A DNA stretch of 64,000 nt from Flavobacterium alvei (GCF_002920895.1 NZ_PQVG01000001.1:1-64000); one strand, 5' to 3'; shown: positions 9,483-18,124, counted from the stretch's first letter. The notes: generated by a model from the letters alone, not told the origin. Numbers and translations: made by a program.

Positions 9483-9831
9483 ACTTCATTTTTTTATTAA
9501 TTATTTAGAAATCATCGGAATCATTCGGAATTATAGGAATCATCGGAATTCCATTAAAATTATTCGACAAAGCTGGCATTTCTTTGCTTCTGAATTAGTT
9601 CCTGTCTTAACCTGCAATTAAGACAAATGTACAAAACTAGTTCAAAAAAAGTGTTGCTAAACAGTTTAGCAGGTTCATCCGGGAAGTATGAATTATACTA
9701 TTCTGTTTCAGCACACTTACTTCCCAAAAAGCACAAAAATGAGCAAGGCAAATTAATGTCTTTTGCTCTGGCAAGAATTCGATTTCAAAATCGGACAGCC
9801 CAACTTATGTCTAATTTTTAATTCCAAAAAA
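9483..9831. other. Gene-free stretch with a 17-bp palindrome and a longer hairpin
   Basis: Holds repeated ATCATCGGAAT-type text (about 9513-9555). It also holds a perfect palindrome TGCTAAAC-A-GTTTAGCA (about 9653-9669), and a stem GGGAAGTA/TACTTCCC further on (about 9680-9726). No protein frame looks real; a 64-residue frame at 9627 has no support. The palindrome could be an operator for the lipoprotein gene that follows, but no -7 box is clearly placed with it. Confidence 0.4.
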
Positions 9832-9990
9832 ATGAAAAGAATATTTTTAGTATCGATGTATATTATCGCTAGCATTGTAATGTATTCCTGTACAGATGAC
9901 ACGTTACCAACCACAAGTAACAACAAAGCGAGAGTCGTAGCAGACGACCCAGGAGATCCTATCAACCCAACTCCACCAATTAAACCGTAA
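9832..9990 (+). CDS. Small lipoprotein (52 aa)
   Basis: Encodes a signal sequence with a lipobox (IVMYSC, Cys about residue 20), followed by a short acidic and proline-rich tail with DDPGDPINPTPPIKP. The ATG at 9832 is chosen because the lipoprotein signal starts there; the frame is open further upstream without sense. It sits 54 bp before the TPR histidine kinase gene, so it may be cotranscribed and work with that sensor, for example as a surface-tethered partner. That role is inference only. Confidence 0.65.
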   Translation: MKRIFLVSMYIIASIVMYSCTDDTLPTTSNNKARVVADDPGDPINPTPPIKP

Positions 9991-10044
9991 TAATAAATTT
10001 TCTAAATAGATTTATTATTTAATAAATTTCTGTAATTTCGGGGG

Positions 10045-11769
10045 ATGATTCACAAAAAGTTACATTCCCCGATTTTGGTTTTAGCAACCCTATTTCTTCT
10101 TCTGCAATCTTGCGACAAGAAACCAATAATCAATCCCAAAAAAGAGAAAAATTTAGCAGAAATTGATCGTCTTATTGACCTTGGCGACCAATATCTTGAA
10201 AAAGTGAATTATGACAGTGCTTACTATTATCACAACAAAGCCAAATCGCTCTGTGATGTAAAGACTGACAATACCCGAATTATCTATTCTTTGGCAAGAA
10301 TGTCAGAAATTCAACAAAATCAAGGAGATTATTCAGGTAGTGAAACAACAGCTATTGAAGCTCTCCCTTTTGTAAACGAAACCATGGATCCTTCCTACGA
10401 GAGTTCTATTTATAATTTACTTGGAGTAGTCTATTTGAAACTTTTCGATTACGATAACTCCCTTTATTATTATAAAAAGGGATTGAATTTAAAAATTGAT
10501 AAAACCCGAAAATTAAAAATCCAGCACAATATTGCTGTGGTTTATATGGCTAAGCACGATTACAATCAGGCCATACAAATTCTGCTTCCATTGACATTAA
10601 AAAAAGAAGTTATAAATGATCCTGCTCCCTATTCAAAAGCACTGGATAATTTAGGTTTTTCTTACTTTAAAGTGGGGAATCCCAAAGGAATTGATTATTT
10701 AAATCAGTCATTGAAAATAAAAGAAAAATTAAAAGATGACTGGGGAATGGCGGCAAGCTACCTTCACCTCGCCCAATATTACAAACCAACCAACCCCAAA
10801 TTAGCGAATGTCTATGCTCGATTGGCATTCGAAAAAGCTACAAAAGTGAATAATATTGATGACCGTTTGGAAGCTTTAGCATTATTAATCCAATCCAGCT
10901 CTGGAAATCAATCGAAATTCTATTCAGAAAAATACATACATCTCAATGACAGCATCAACAGAGTAAGACAAAATGCCAGAAACCAGTTTGCCAAAATAAA
11001 ATATGATTCCAAGAAAGAAAAGGAAGAAAATTTGTTATTAAAAAATCAGAAATCCGAAAATTTACTTGAATTAGAAATACAAAAAAACAAAAATCTACTT
11101 TTGCGTTTTCTTATCGCAATAGGTATTTTGTCAACAATATTTTTATATTATTTTTTAAAAGCGATTAACAAAAAAGAAAAAATCCAAACCTCCTACGAGA
11201 CCGAAACTCGAATTGCCAAAAAACTCCACGACGAGCTGGCTAACGATGTCTTTCAAACTATAGCTTTTGCCGAAACACAAGATTTGGCATCTGCTCAAAA
11301 CAAAGAAACCTTATTGAACAATCTCGATACTATTTATACCCGAACTCGAAATATTTCTAAAGAAAATAGTGCTATCGAAACAGGCGAAAACTTTGTACCC
11401 AATCTCAAAGAAATGATGGCTCGTTTTAATACTTCGGAAATCAATATATTAATAAACGGATTGGATGACTTTAATTGGACTTTATTAGAAAACACTAAAA
11501 AAATAACAATTTATAGAGTGCTACAAGAGCTATTAGTGAATATGAAAAAGCATAGCAAATGCAGTTTAGTTGCCATTTCTTTCAAAAAAGAAGAAAATTT
11601 TTTACACATCAATTACAGTGATAACGGGCTTGGAGCGTCGCTAAACGAAATAAATTTCAAAAATGGACTCCAAAATGTGGAAAACCGTATTCTAGCTCAA
11701 AACGGAACGATTACTTTTGACACTAAATCCAATAAAGGATTCAAAGTCAGTTTTTCAATTCCAATATAA
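10045..11769 (+). CDS. TPR-containing lipoprotein-type sensor histidine kinase
   Basis: A 574-residue kinase with a lipobox-like signal (LLLQSC, Cys23) and a periplasmic region of tetratricopeptide repeats (about 40-300). A coiled coil leads to one membrane segment (about 352-372). A HisKA_3-like dimerisation helix carries His395 in KKLHDELAND, and a HATPase domain has QELLVNMKKHS, DNGLG and GLQNVENR. Such TPR kinases are common in Bacteroidota. It precedes its response regulator by 11 bp, so the two form an operon. The small genes just downstream share a palindromic promoter element that this system might control; no direct evidence is visible. Confidence 0.9.
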   Translation: MIHKKLHSPILVLATLFLLLQSCDKKPIINPKKEKNLAEIDRLIDLGDQYLEKVNYDSAYYYHNKAKSLCDVKTDNTRIIYSLARMSEIQQNQGDYSGSETTAIEALPFVNETMDPSYESSIYNLLGVVYLKLFDYDNSLYYYKKGLNLKIDKTRKLKIQHNIAVVYMAKHDYNQAIQILLPLTLKKEVINDPAPYSKALDNLGFSYFKVGNPKGIDYLNQSLKIKEKLKDDWGMAASYLHLAQYYKPTNPKLANVYARLAFEKATKVNNIDDRLEALALLIQSSSGNQSKFYSEKYIHLNDSINRVRQNARNQFAKIKYDSKKEKEENLLLKNQKSENLLELEIQKNKNLLLRFLIAIGILSTIFLYYFLKAINKKEKIQTSYETETRIAKKLHDELANDVFQTIAFAETQDLASAQNKETLLNNLDTIYTRTRNISKENSAIETGENFVPNLKEMMARFNTSEINILINGLDDFNWTLLENTKKITIYRVLQELLVNMKKHSKCSLVAISFKKEENFLHINYSDNGLGASLNEINFKNGLQNVENRILAQNGTITFDTKSNKGFKVSFSIPI

Positions 11770-11780
11770 TCCGTTTTTTT

Positions 11781-12449
11781 ATGTTTCAAAAAGTGTTAGT
11801 TGCCGAAGATTTAGACTCCATCAGTATTGCTGTTGTTCAAGCCATCGAAGACCTTGGCATTACAGAAATACACCACGCCAAATATTGTGATGATGCCCTT
11901 TTGAAAGTAAAAAAAGCAATCAAAGACAAACGTCCCTATGATTTACTCATTAGTGATTTGTCCTTCAAAACCGATCATCGAGAGACACAATTGAATTCTG
12001 GTGACGAATTAATTGCAGCCGTAAAAAAACTTCAACCTACCATCAAAACCGTTGTTTTTTCTATCGAAGACAAATCCTTTAGAATCAAATCCCTTTTTAA
12101 TGATTTAGGAATTAATGCTTATGTAGCCAAAGGAAGAAACAGTATTCCAGAACTCATCAAAGCCATTCAAAGCGTTTTTAACAATAACTCTAAAATCATT
12201 TCGCCTGAATTATCTCACGCCTTAAGAGACAAATCTCTTATCGAAATTGAAACCTATGATATTTTACTGCTAAAGTCATTGTCTAAAGGATTAACCGTAG
12301 ATGAAATCGGATTAGATTTCAAAAACTCAGGAATAATTCCCAATGGTGGTAGCAGTCTCGAGAAACGAATCAGCAAGCTCAAAATATTCTTCAAAGCCAA
12401 TAATAATGTACATCTCATTGCTATTGCTAAAGATTTAGGATTGGTGTGA
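11781..12449 (+). CDS. Response regulator with divergent LuxR-type C-terminus
   Basis: A 222-residue protein: receiver domain with acidic pocket AEDLDS and phospho-acceptor Asp59 in LLISDLSF, then a C-terminal region (about 155-222). There LLKSLSKGLTVDEIG and SLEKRISKLKIFFKANNNVHLIAIAKDLGLV resemble a LuxR/GerE helix-turn-helix, with an insertion (GIIPNGGS) in the middle. It is partnered with the upstream TPR kinase. Three promoters within 1.1 kb downstream carry a TTACGG-N4-CCGTAA-type site, so this regulator is a local candidate for binding it. That link is inference. Confidence 0.88.
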   Translation: MFQKVLVAEDLDSISIAVVQAIEDLGITEIHHAKYCDDALLKVKKAIKDKRPYDLLISDLSFKTDHRETQLNSGDELIAAVKKLQPTIKTVVFSIEDKSFRIKSLFNDLGINAYVAKGRNSIPELIKAIQSVFNNNSKIISPELSHALRDKSLIEIETYDILLLKSLSKGLTVDEIGLDFKNSGIIPNGGSSLEKRISKLKIFFKANNNVHLIAIAKDLGLV

Positions 12450-12584
12450 TTGTGGAGTATAAGGTTTAAGGTTAAAAGTTTAAGGGGGTAATTTCCAAAA
12501 ACACCTAAGTTAATACAGAAGTTTAGTTTTTTTTACTTTCCTAGGTTCATTCCTTTTTCAATTTTTTTTTAAATTATTTTCTCG

Positions 12585-12631
12585 TTTTACGGTTTTCCGT
12601 AAAAAACATTTTTTTATTGGATTTACATTTG
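12585..12631 (+). promoter_or_regulatory. Palindrome/-7 promoter module of the KTSC-like gene
   Basis: A perfect palindrome TTTTACGG-TTTT-CCGTAAAA (12585-12604) has its centre at 12594.5. A TACATTTG -7 box is at 12624-12631, 29.5 bp downstream of that centre. There is no -33 TTTG; the palindrome occupies that region, as expected for an activator-dependent promoter. Confidence 0.65.
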
Positions 12632-12651
12632 AAAAAAAACTGTAAGATCCA

Positions 12652-12861
12652 ATGAATCGATATACCGTAAACGACCGCAACATCATCTCTGTAGGCTATG
12701 ACGAAGTTCATAAAACCCTTGAAATAGAATTTAAACTTCAAGTAATTCACCAGTATTTTGGCGTAACCCTAGACGAATTTGTAGCATTAATGAAAGCTCC
12801 AGAAATTGAAACTCATTATTTTAATAATGTGTATTGCCATTATTATTATGATGTAGATTAA
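12652..12861 (+). CDS. KTSC-domain-like small protein
   Basis: A 69-residue protein. The spacing of ISVGYDEVHKTLEIEF, then YFGVTLDEFVALMKA, then HYFNNVYCHYYYDV resembles KTSC-domain proteins, short proteins of unclear function found in bacteria and phages. It has no signal peptide or membrane segment. A perfect palindrome plus -7 box lies just upstream, giving a leader of about 15 bases. The next gene has the same promoter layout, so the two are probably co-regulated rather than cotranscribed. The family call is by pattern only. Confidence 0.7.
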   Translation: MNRYTVNDRNIISVGYDEVHKTLEIEFKLQVIHQYFGVTLDEFVALMKAPEIETHYFNNVYCHYYYDVD

Positions 12862-12874
12862 TTTATTTTTCAGT

Positions 12875-12919
12875 TTACGGTTTTCCGTAAGGAATTCATT
12901 TAGAATGGATTTAATTTTG
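12875..12919 (+). promoter_or_regulatory. Palindrome/-7 promoter module of the 107-aa protein gene
   Basis: TTACGG-TTTT-CCGTAA (12875-12890) has its centre at 12882.5. TAATTTTG (12912-12919) starts 29.5 bp downstream. The spacing is identical to the module at 12585. Confidence 0.65.
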
Positions 12920-12939
12920 AAACCAAATACAATTATACT

Positions 12940-13263
12940 ATGGAAAAGAGCCCAAAAATAAATTTGGATGAGCAAAAAAAGGCGGTCCAAACCAATTGTC
13001 CTAAAAAAATTTCAACTAAAAAATGGGACAAACGCTTAGCCGATTTTAAAAATTATACCAAAGAATATCTCAAACAATACAAAAAATCGCTAAAAGGAAA
13101 TTTCATTTCATTTTGCAAATATCCCTATTTGAAAGCCAAATCAGAAGCCCTGTATGAAGAACTAAATGAAGCCCAAAGCCAAGGCATTTTGACAGAAAAA
13201 CAACTCATACAAAAATCAAAAACTGAAATAAAAATAGGATCTAGCCCCAGTACACAAGTATAA
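12940..13263 (+). CDS. Hypothetical basic protein (107 aa)
   Basis: A lysine-rich soluble protein without a signal peptide or recognised domain. Its central part KKWDKRLADFKNYTKEYLKQYKKSLKGN looks helical and amphipathic, and the C-terminal third has EALYEELNEAQSQGILTEKQL, also helical. It starts 21 bp after the -7 box of a palindrome-type promoter and is followed 15 bp later by a small lipoprotein gene, which is probably in the same transcript. I do not recognise the family and propose no function. Confidence 0.65.
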   Translation: MEKSPKINLDEQKKAVQTNCPKKISTKKWDKRLADFKNYTKEYLKQYKKSLKGNFISFCKYPYLKAKSEALYEELNEAQSQGILTEKQLIQKSKTEIKIGSSPSTQV

Positions 13264-13277
13264 ATTATGCTCAAAAC

Positions 13278-13484
13278 ATGAAAAATCTTAACCTAATTAT
13301 TTTACTAATTCTTGGCTACCAATTGTTTTCCTGTAACCCAAAAACAGAAAAAAAACAACCAACTATTTACAACAACTACAATCAAAATTACAAATTTGAT
13401 GATGACGAAATGCAAAAAAGAAACACAAAGAAAGTCAAGGATACAAAACAAACACCAAAATACCAAACTAAAAAGAAAGCGTGA
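13278..13484 (+). CDS. Small lipoprotein (68 aa)
   Basis: The protein starts MKNLNLIILLILGYQLFSC, a lipoprotein signal with the modified Cys at residue 19. An Asn/Tyr-rich segment and a Lys/Gln/Thr-rich, very basic tail follow. The length and composition suggest a small surface or periplasm-facing lipoprotein. It lies 15 bp after the 107-residue gene and just before the third palindrome-type promoter. No family recognised. Confidence 0.6.
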   Translation: MKNLNLIILLILGYQLFSCNPKTEKKQPTIYNNYNQNYKFDDDEMQKRNTKKVKDTKQTPKYQTKKKA

Positions 13485-13496
13485 AAAATGCTCCAA

Positions 13497-13541
13497 ATTA
13501 GGAAAACCCTAAGGAAGTGATTTTTAATCGCAGTAGGTTTA
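13497..13541 (+). promoter_or_regulatory. Palindrome/-7 promoter module of the 37-aa protein gene
   Basis: The variant arms ATTAGG and CCCTAA around AAAA (13497-13512) have their centre 29.5 bp before TAGGTTTA (13534-13541). The sequence between them, GGAAGTGATTTTTAAT, closely matches the module at 5128 (GAATTGATTTTTAAT). Confidence 0.55.
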
Positions 13542-13561
13542 CCAAAACAAACAATAAAAAC

Positions 13562-13675
13562 ATGAATATTCTAAATTTAAACAGCATAGACTTCAAATTA
13601 TTATTCCAATTAACAATGGTTGTACTAGCAACTGTGTGGTTGATTTATTTAGTTTATAAGAGAGTGCAGAAGTGA
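13562..13675 (+). CDS. Single-pass membrane microprotein (37 aa)
   Basis: An ATG-initiated frame of 37 codons: a short polar N-terminus (MNILNLNSIDF), one hydrophobic helix (LLFQLTMVVLATVWLIYLVY) and a basic end (KRVQK). The topology would be N-out/C-in by the positive-inside rule. Support comes from the promoter module 21 bp upstream, matching the spacing of the neighbouring promoter-gene pairs. No family recognised. Confidence 0.55.
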   Translation: MNILNLNSIDFKLLFQLTMVVLATVWLIYLVYKRVQK

Positions 13676-13787
13676 GGAGGGAGAGAAACTATTTCAATTT
13701 TATACTTCTTAATTAAAGTCAAAATAGACAACCAATATGATTATTTTACAAATTGTAAAAGTCGTTTTTTAATAGTTAGTTGATAAT

Positions 13788-13922
13788 ATGCACTTTAATT
13801 CTTCAAAATGCAAGTCATTGCAAGCGGGTGTAATTGAATTTTATAAGGATTTTAATTCCTTGAAAGAAGCGCGTAGCATTTCGGACCACATTCCTATTTG
13901 GGCTACTTTTTCTTTGAATTAA
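13788..13922 (+). pseudogene. C-terminal remnant of a DNase I-like nuclease
   Basis: The frame encodes DNMHFNSSK, then GVIEFYKDFNSLKEARSIS and DHIPIWATFSLN. This aligns with the last 45 residues of the secreted nuclease at 5484-6284 (DNMFYNSSK, then VLPFYKNFNSLKEARVIS and DHIPIWFEFSLN). Everything N-terminal is gone, so it is a gene remnant, probably of a paralogue. The stop is 12 bp from the stop of the convergent gene. Confidence 0.8.
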
Positions 13923-13933
13923 TACTTCCAGAA

Positions 13934-15196
13934 TTAGGTTTTCAGTTTCTTTTTCCTTGCAGCAGGAAACAAAACATTATTCAAAATCAAACGATAACCT
14001 GGCGAATTGGGATGCAAGTCAAGCACCGTAACTGGGTCGCCCACTCTATGCTGGTAATCTTCGGGATCGTGACCGCTAAAAAAAGTAAACATTCCTTTGC
14101 CTTTTTCGCCGTGAATGTAACGAGCTTCGCCATTAAGTTCACAACTTCCCATAATCAAAACATTTGATTTGATTAAATTTTGGTCAAAAGCAGTTGTTTG
14201 TCCCATAAATCCTTTTACCAATTGCGTATGATTTTGACACAACATACTGGGAATGGGATCCCATTTGGCCGAGAATTCCATTAAGGTAAAATAGTCTTTC
14301 TCCATGGGAATCCTTCTTTTTTCGGTCATATCAATATCCGAAAATTCATAATGTTCTGGCTTTCGGTCTAATGTGAAATCTTTGAAAGCAAAAGTATTTC
14401 CGTACTGTATTTTTGATTGATAATTGAATTCACTCGGGTCACCATCAAACATAGGTTCGCAAATATCAACACCATCGGCCGATAAAGCAATATCGAAACT
14501 ATCGGTTGCCGAACACATGGCAAACATAAATCCTCCTCCAATAACAAAATCACGGATTTTTTTGGCCACAGCTCCTTTGGCTTCAGACACTTTTTTGTAG
14601 CCTAATTTTGTTGCCAAAATTTCAGCTTCTTTCTTTTGATCGATATACCAAGGCGAATTTCTATTAGATCCAAAAAATTTTCCATATTGACCCGTAAAAT
14701 CTTCGTGGTGCAAGTGCAACCAATCATAAAGAATCAGTTGATCGCTCAAGACTTCTTCGTCATAAATGGGCGTAAATGGAATTTCGGCATAGGTCAAAAC
14801 TAAGGTAACAGCATCATCCCAAGGCTGTTTTCCTTTTGGAGTATAAACCGCAACTTTAGGCGCTTTTTCAAGTACAACGGCCTCCATATTTTGAGAAGGA
14901 CTGGCTATTTCAGCTAGGATTTGATTGGTTTCATCATCACTTAAGACTTCAAAACTCACCCCTCGAATTTGGCATTCTTTTCTGATTTCGGACGCATCGG
15001 CTAATAAAAAAGCCCCCCCACGATAATTGAGTAACCAACTGGCTTTGTATTTTTTTTCGATACACCAATAAGTGATTCCGTAGGCTTTAAGATGATTTTT
15101 TTGGGTAGTTTCGTCCATTGGCAATAAAATAAACGAAGCTTTTGCCGCAAAGGAAGTCAGCAGTACAACAATAAAAAATATCTTTTTCGAACTCAT
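13934..15196 (-). CDS. Conserved secreted protein (often labelled asparagine synthetase B)
   Basis: A 420-residue protein with a signal peptide (KKIFFIVVLLTSFAAKAS). I recall that close relatives in Flavobacterium are often named asparagine synthetase B, but I see neither an N-terminal nucleophile Cys nor an ATP-pyrophosphatase PP-loop, so the label is not supported. The middle region has GGGFMFAMCSATDSFDIALSADG and later GQTTAFDQNLIKSNVLIMGSC and FFSGHDPEDYQHRVGD. These recall glutamine-amidotransferase-like or ThuA-like folds that read small-molecule or peptide ligands. The reaction is unknown. It stands between the nuclease remnant and dnaB. Confidence 0.75.
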   Translation of the reverse strand: MSSKKIFFIVVLLTSFAAKASFILLPMDETTQKNHLKAYGITYWCIEKKYKASWLLNYRGGAFLLADASEIRKECQIRGVSFEVLSDDETNQILAEIASPSQNMEAVVLEKAPKVAVYTPKGKQPWDDAVTLVLTYAEIPFTPIYDEEVLSDQLILYDWLHLHHEDFTGQYGKFFGSNRNSPWYIDQKKEAEILATKLGYKKVSEAKGAVAKKIRDFVIGGGFMFAMCSATDSFDIALSADGVDICEPMFDGDPSEFNYQSKIQYGNTFAFKDFTLDRKPEHYEFSDIDMTEKRRIPMEKDYFTLMEFSAKWDPIPSMLCQNHTQLVKGFMGQTTAFDQNLIKSNVLIMGSCELNGEARYIHGEKGKGMFTFFSGHDPEDYQHRVGDPVTVLDLHPNSPGYRLILNNVLFPAARKKKLKT

Positions 15197-15488
15197 TTTA
15201 AAAATTTATGAATCAAATGTACTGATTTCAATTGATAATGAAATTTATGACTGTCCGCTATTTGTATTAATCTCTTTTTGTCCACGAATTCACTAATTAT
15301 AGATGAATTAAATGTTCTGAAATTTCACAAATTCTAATTGAATTTGACAATATTAGTGTAATCTAAGAATAATATATAAAAGAGCAATTCGTGAATTCGT
15401 GGCTGAAAATGGAGCTTGGACTATAAAGCGGATAGTTATATTGAAATTTATGAATTGTTAATTACCAATTGTCAATTAATCAATTATT
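15197..15488. other. Gene-free stretch with degenerate element fragments
   Basis: Two fragments, CTGTCCGCTAT (15251-15261) and ACTATAAAGCGGATAG (15420-15435), resemble the GATATAGCGGACAGC part of the dispersed hairpin element at 220-296. CGAATTCACTAATT and GTGAATTCGTGGC form loose inverted similarity around 15290 and 15392. Nothing else was seen. Confidence 0.3.
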
Positions 15489-17030
15489 TTAAAATGGAAC
15501 TAAATCATCATCTTCCTCATTCAAATTACTTCCAAAAGCCTCATTTGGAGACGGGAGATTTTTAGTTTGAAAAGGATTCTCGTCCTGATTCATACTCGAA
15601 GGCAAATCATCATAACTGCTGTTGTAATCATCAAGATTGTCAAATTTACCAAGGTGACCAATAAATTTTAATCGAACGTTTTCGATACCTCCATTACGAT
15701 GTTTGGCGATCATAATCTCGGCTTGTCCTGCGGTTGGCGAAGCTTCATCATCATCCCATTCGTCAATTTTGTAATATTCAGGACGGTATAAAAACGAAAC
15801 AATATCGGCATCTTGCTCAATCGCTCCCGATTCACGAAGGTCAGAAAGCAAAGGTCTTTTGCTAGAACCACGAGTTTCAACCGCACGCGATAACTGCGAA
15901 AGTGCAATTACAGGAACATTCAATTCTTTGGCCAAAGCTTTCAAATTTCGAGAAATGGTTGATATTTCTTGCTCTCTATTGCCACCGCCTTTTCCATTAC
16001 CTCCAGCTGTCATCAATTGCAAATAATCGACAATGATAATTTTGATGCCGTGTTGCGAAACCAAACGTCTGGATTTAGCTCTTAAATCAAAAATAGAAAG
16101 TGAAGGTGTGTCGTCTATAAACAAAGGTGCTTTTTCTAGATTTTTCACTTTGGTACTTAACATTGTCCATTCGTGTGGCTCTAATTTTCCGGTACGCAAT
16201 TTCTCTGAAGACAAACCTGTTTCAGACGAAATCAAACGGGTAATTAACTGCACGGAGGCCATCTCCAAAGAGAACAGCGCCACTGGATGTCCGTAATCGA
16301 TTGCAATATTTCTCGCCATTGAAAGTACGAATGCGGTTTTTCCCATCGCTGGCCTTGCCGCAATGATAATTAAATCGCTGGGTTGCCAACCCGAAGTCAG
16401 TTTGTCTAGATTGGTAAAACCCGTTTCGACACCACTTAATCCTTCTTGTTTGCTAATTTCTTCGATTCGTTTTTTGGCTTGCAAGACCAAACTTTGTGCT
16501 GTCTCGGAACTTCGCTTGATGTTTCCTTGGGTCACTTCATACAATTTCGATTCGGCTTTATCTAATAAATCGAAAACATCGGTAGTTTCGTCATAAGAAT
16601 CTTCGATAATATCTGTAGAAATTCGAATCAAACTGCGTTGAATAAATTTTTGAAGAATAATTCTCGAGTGAAATTCGATGTGTGCTGAAGAAGATATTTT
16701 TTGAGTAAGTTGAATCAAGTACAAATCGCCTCCTGCCAAATCTAGTTTTGCATTTTTTCGCAACTGAGCCGAGACTGTTAATAAGTCAATAGGCTGTGTA
16801 TCTGTAAACAACTGAACGATAGCCTCAAAAATATGTTTATGCCCCTCTTTGTAAAATGCATCGGGTTGCAAAATATCGATTACCTCATCAACCCCTTTTT
16901 TGTCAATCATCATAGCTCCAAGCACAGCCTCTTCTAGATCGACAACTTGGGGCGGTAATTTTCCTTTTTCGAGATTGATTATTGTTGTTTTATCGATTCG
17001 AATTGGGTTTATATTCTTCACATTTTCCAT
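15489..17030 (-). CDS. dnaB: Replicative DNA helicase
   Basis: The hexameric 5'-3' helicase of the replication fork. The N-terminal domain (LPPQVVDLEEAVLGAMM) is followed by the RecA-like domain. That has Walker A AARPAMGKTAF, Walker B IIIVDYLQLM, the NREQEISTISRNLKALAKEL segment and DLRESGAIEQDADI. A flexible acidic C-terminus ends in DDDLVPF. Translation from ATG 17030 (MENVKNINP) is preferred to the upstream ATG at 17066, whose 12 extra residues are hydrophobic and not family-like. It follows accA on the same strand with a terminator between. Confidence 0.96.
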   Translation of the reverse strand: MENVKNINPIRIDKTTIINLEKGKLPPQVVDLEEAVLGAMMIDKKGVDEVIDILQPDAFYKEGHKHIFEAIVQLFTDTQPIDLLTVSAQLRKNAKLDLAGGDLYLIQLTQKISSSAHIEFHSRIILQKFIQRSLIRISTDIIEDSYDETTDVFDLLDKAESKLYEVTQGNIKRSSETAQSLVLQAKKRIEEISKQEGLSGVETGFTNLDKLTSGWQPSDLIIIAARPAMGKTAFVLSMARNIAIDYGHPVALFSLEMASVQLITRLISSETGLSSEKLRTGKLEPHEWTMLSTKVKNLEKAPLFIDDTPSLSIFDLRAKSRRLVSQHGIKIIIVDYLQLMTAGGNGKGGGNREQEISTISRNLKALAKELNVPVIALSQLSRAVETRGSSKRPLLSDLRESGAIEQDADIVSFLYRPEYYKIDEWDDDEASPTAGQAEIMIAKHRNGGIENVRLKFIGHLGKFDNLDDYNSSYDDLPSSMNQDENPFQTKNLPSPNEAFGSNLNEEDDDLVPF

Positions 17031-17118
17031 AGAGCGAAAGTAAGCAAAATTAAAAAAAGAAGCCAATTGAGTTATTAGAAACTATTGTTAATAAGCAATC
17101 TTTTTTTGTTAATAAGCA

Positions 17119-17151
17119 TAAAAAAATCCGAAACGATAAGGCTTCGGATTT
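17119..17151 (-). terminator. Terminator after accA
   Basis: On the minus strand AAATCCGAA and TTCGGATTT pair around GCCTTATCG and are followed by a T-run. It lies 20 bp beyond the accA stop. Confidence 0.8.
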
Positions 17152-17170
17152 AGAACAAGTTTGTAAGTTT

Positions 17171-18124
17171 TTACTCTTTGAAATCCCCCATTTTACAGTA
17201 TTTATCCATCCTTTGGGCAACTAATTCGTCTGTTGATAAGTCTTTCAATTCGTTGAAGCCTTTGATAATATATTGCTCTACTGTTTTGAAGGCTGATTCT
17301 CTGTCAAAGTGAGCTCCTCCAAGAGGTTCAGGAATAATATCATCGACTAATTTTTGTTTTTTCATATCCGCAGAAGTCAATTTCAAGGCTTCGGCAGCTT
17401 GTTCTTTATAATCCCAACTTTTCCATAAAATAGACGAACAAGATTCAGGAGAAATCACCGAATACCAAGTGTTTTCCATCATATAAACTCTATCTCCAAC
17501 GCCAATTCCTAATGCTCCACCTGATGCTCCTTCTCCAACAATAACACAGATGATTGGCACTTTCAATCGAACCATTTCAAAAATATTTCTGGCAATAGCT
17601 TCTCCTTGTCCGCGTTCTTCGGCTTCAATTCCTGGAAAAGCTCCTGGAGTATCAATCAAAGTTACCACTGGAATTCCAAATTTCTCTGCCATTTTCATTA
17701 GTCGCAAAGCTTTTCGATAGCCTTCGGGATTTGGCATTCCAAAATTTCTATATTGGCGTGTCTTGGTATTAAATCCTTTTTGTTGACCAATTAGCATAAA
17801 CGATTGTCCTCCAATTTTACCTAAACCACCAATCATTGCTTTATCATCTTTGAACCCTCTGTCGCCGTGAAGTTCAAGGAAAGTTTCTCCACAAAGTGCT
17901 TTTATATGATCTAAAGTATAAGGTCTATTGGGGTGTCTTGACAATTGTACACGTTGCCAAGCGGTAAGATTTTTATATATGCTTCTTTTAGTTTCTTCTA
18001 GTTTTTTGGTAATTTGCTTGCAGGTATTTGTCACATCAACCTCTGATTCCTGACCGATTACTAGACATTTATCTAACTGATCTTCAAGCTCTTTTATTGG
18101 AAGTTCAAAATCTAAATATTCCAT
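17171..18124 (-). CDS. accA: Acetyl-CoA carboxylase carboxyltransferase subunit alpha
   Basis: A 317-residue protein, standard length for AccA, which with AccD transfers the carboxyl group from biotin to acetyl-CoA, the first step of fatty acid synthesis. Family segments are visible: the N-terminal [46 protein letters not shown], the oxyanion-type [15 protein letters not shown], and [11 protein letters not shown]. It follows the transporter gene on the same strand after 115 bp and ends at a clear terminator. Confidence 0.97.
   Translation of the reverse strand: MEYLDFELPIKELEDQLDKCLVIGQESEVDVTNTCKQITKKLEETKRSIYKNLTAWQRVQLSRHPNRPYTLDHIKALCGETFLELHGDRGFKDDKAMIGGLGKIGGQSFMLIGQQKGFNTKTRQYRNFGMPNPEGYRKALRLMKMAEKFGIPVVTLIDTPGAFPGIEAEERGQGEAIARNIFEMVRLKVPIICVIVGEGASGGALGIGVGDRVYMMENTWYSVISPESCSSILWKSWDYKEQAAEALKLTSADMKKQKLVDDIIPEPLGGAHFDRESAFKTVEQYIIKGFNELKDLSTDELVAQRMDKYCKMGDFKE

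Noticed and set aside
9627..9821. A 64-residue plus-strand frame
   Set aside because: It crosses the palindrome and hairpin, has no start-region signal, and no protein-like pattern.
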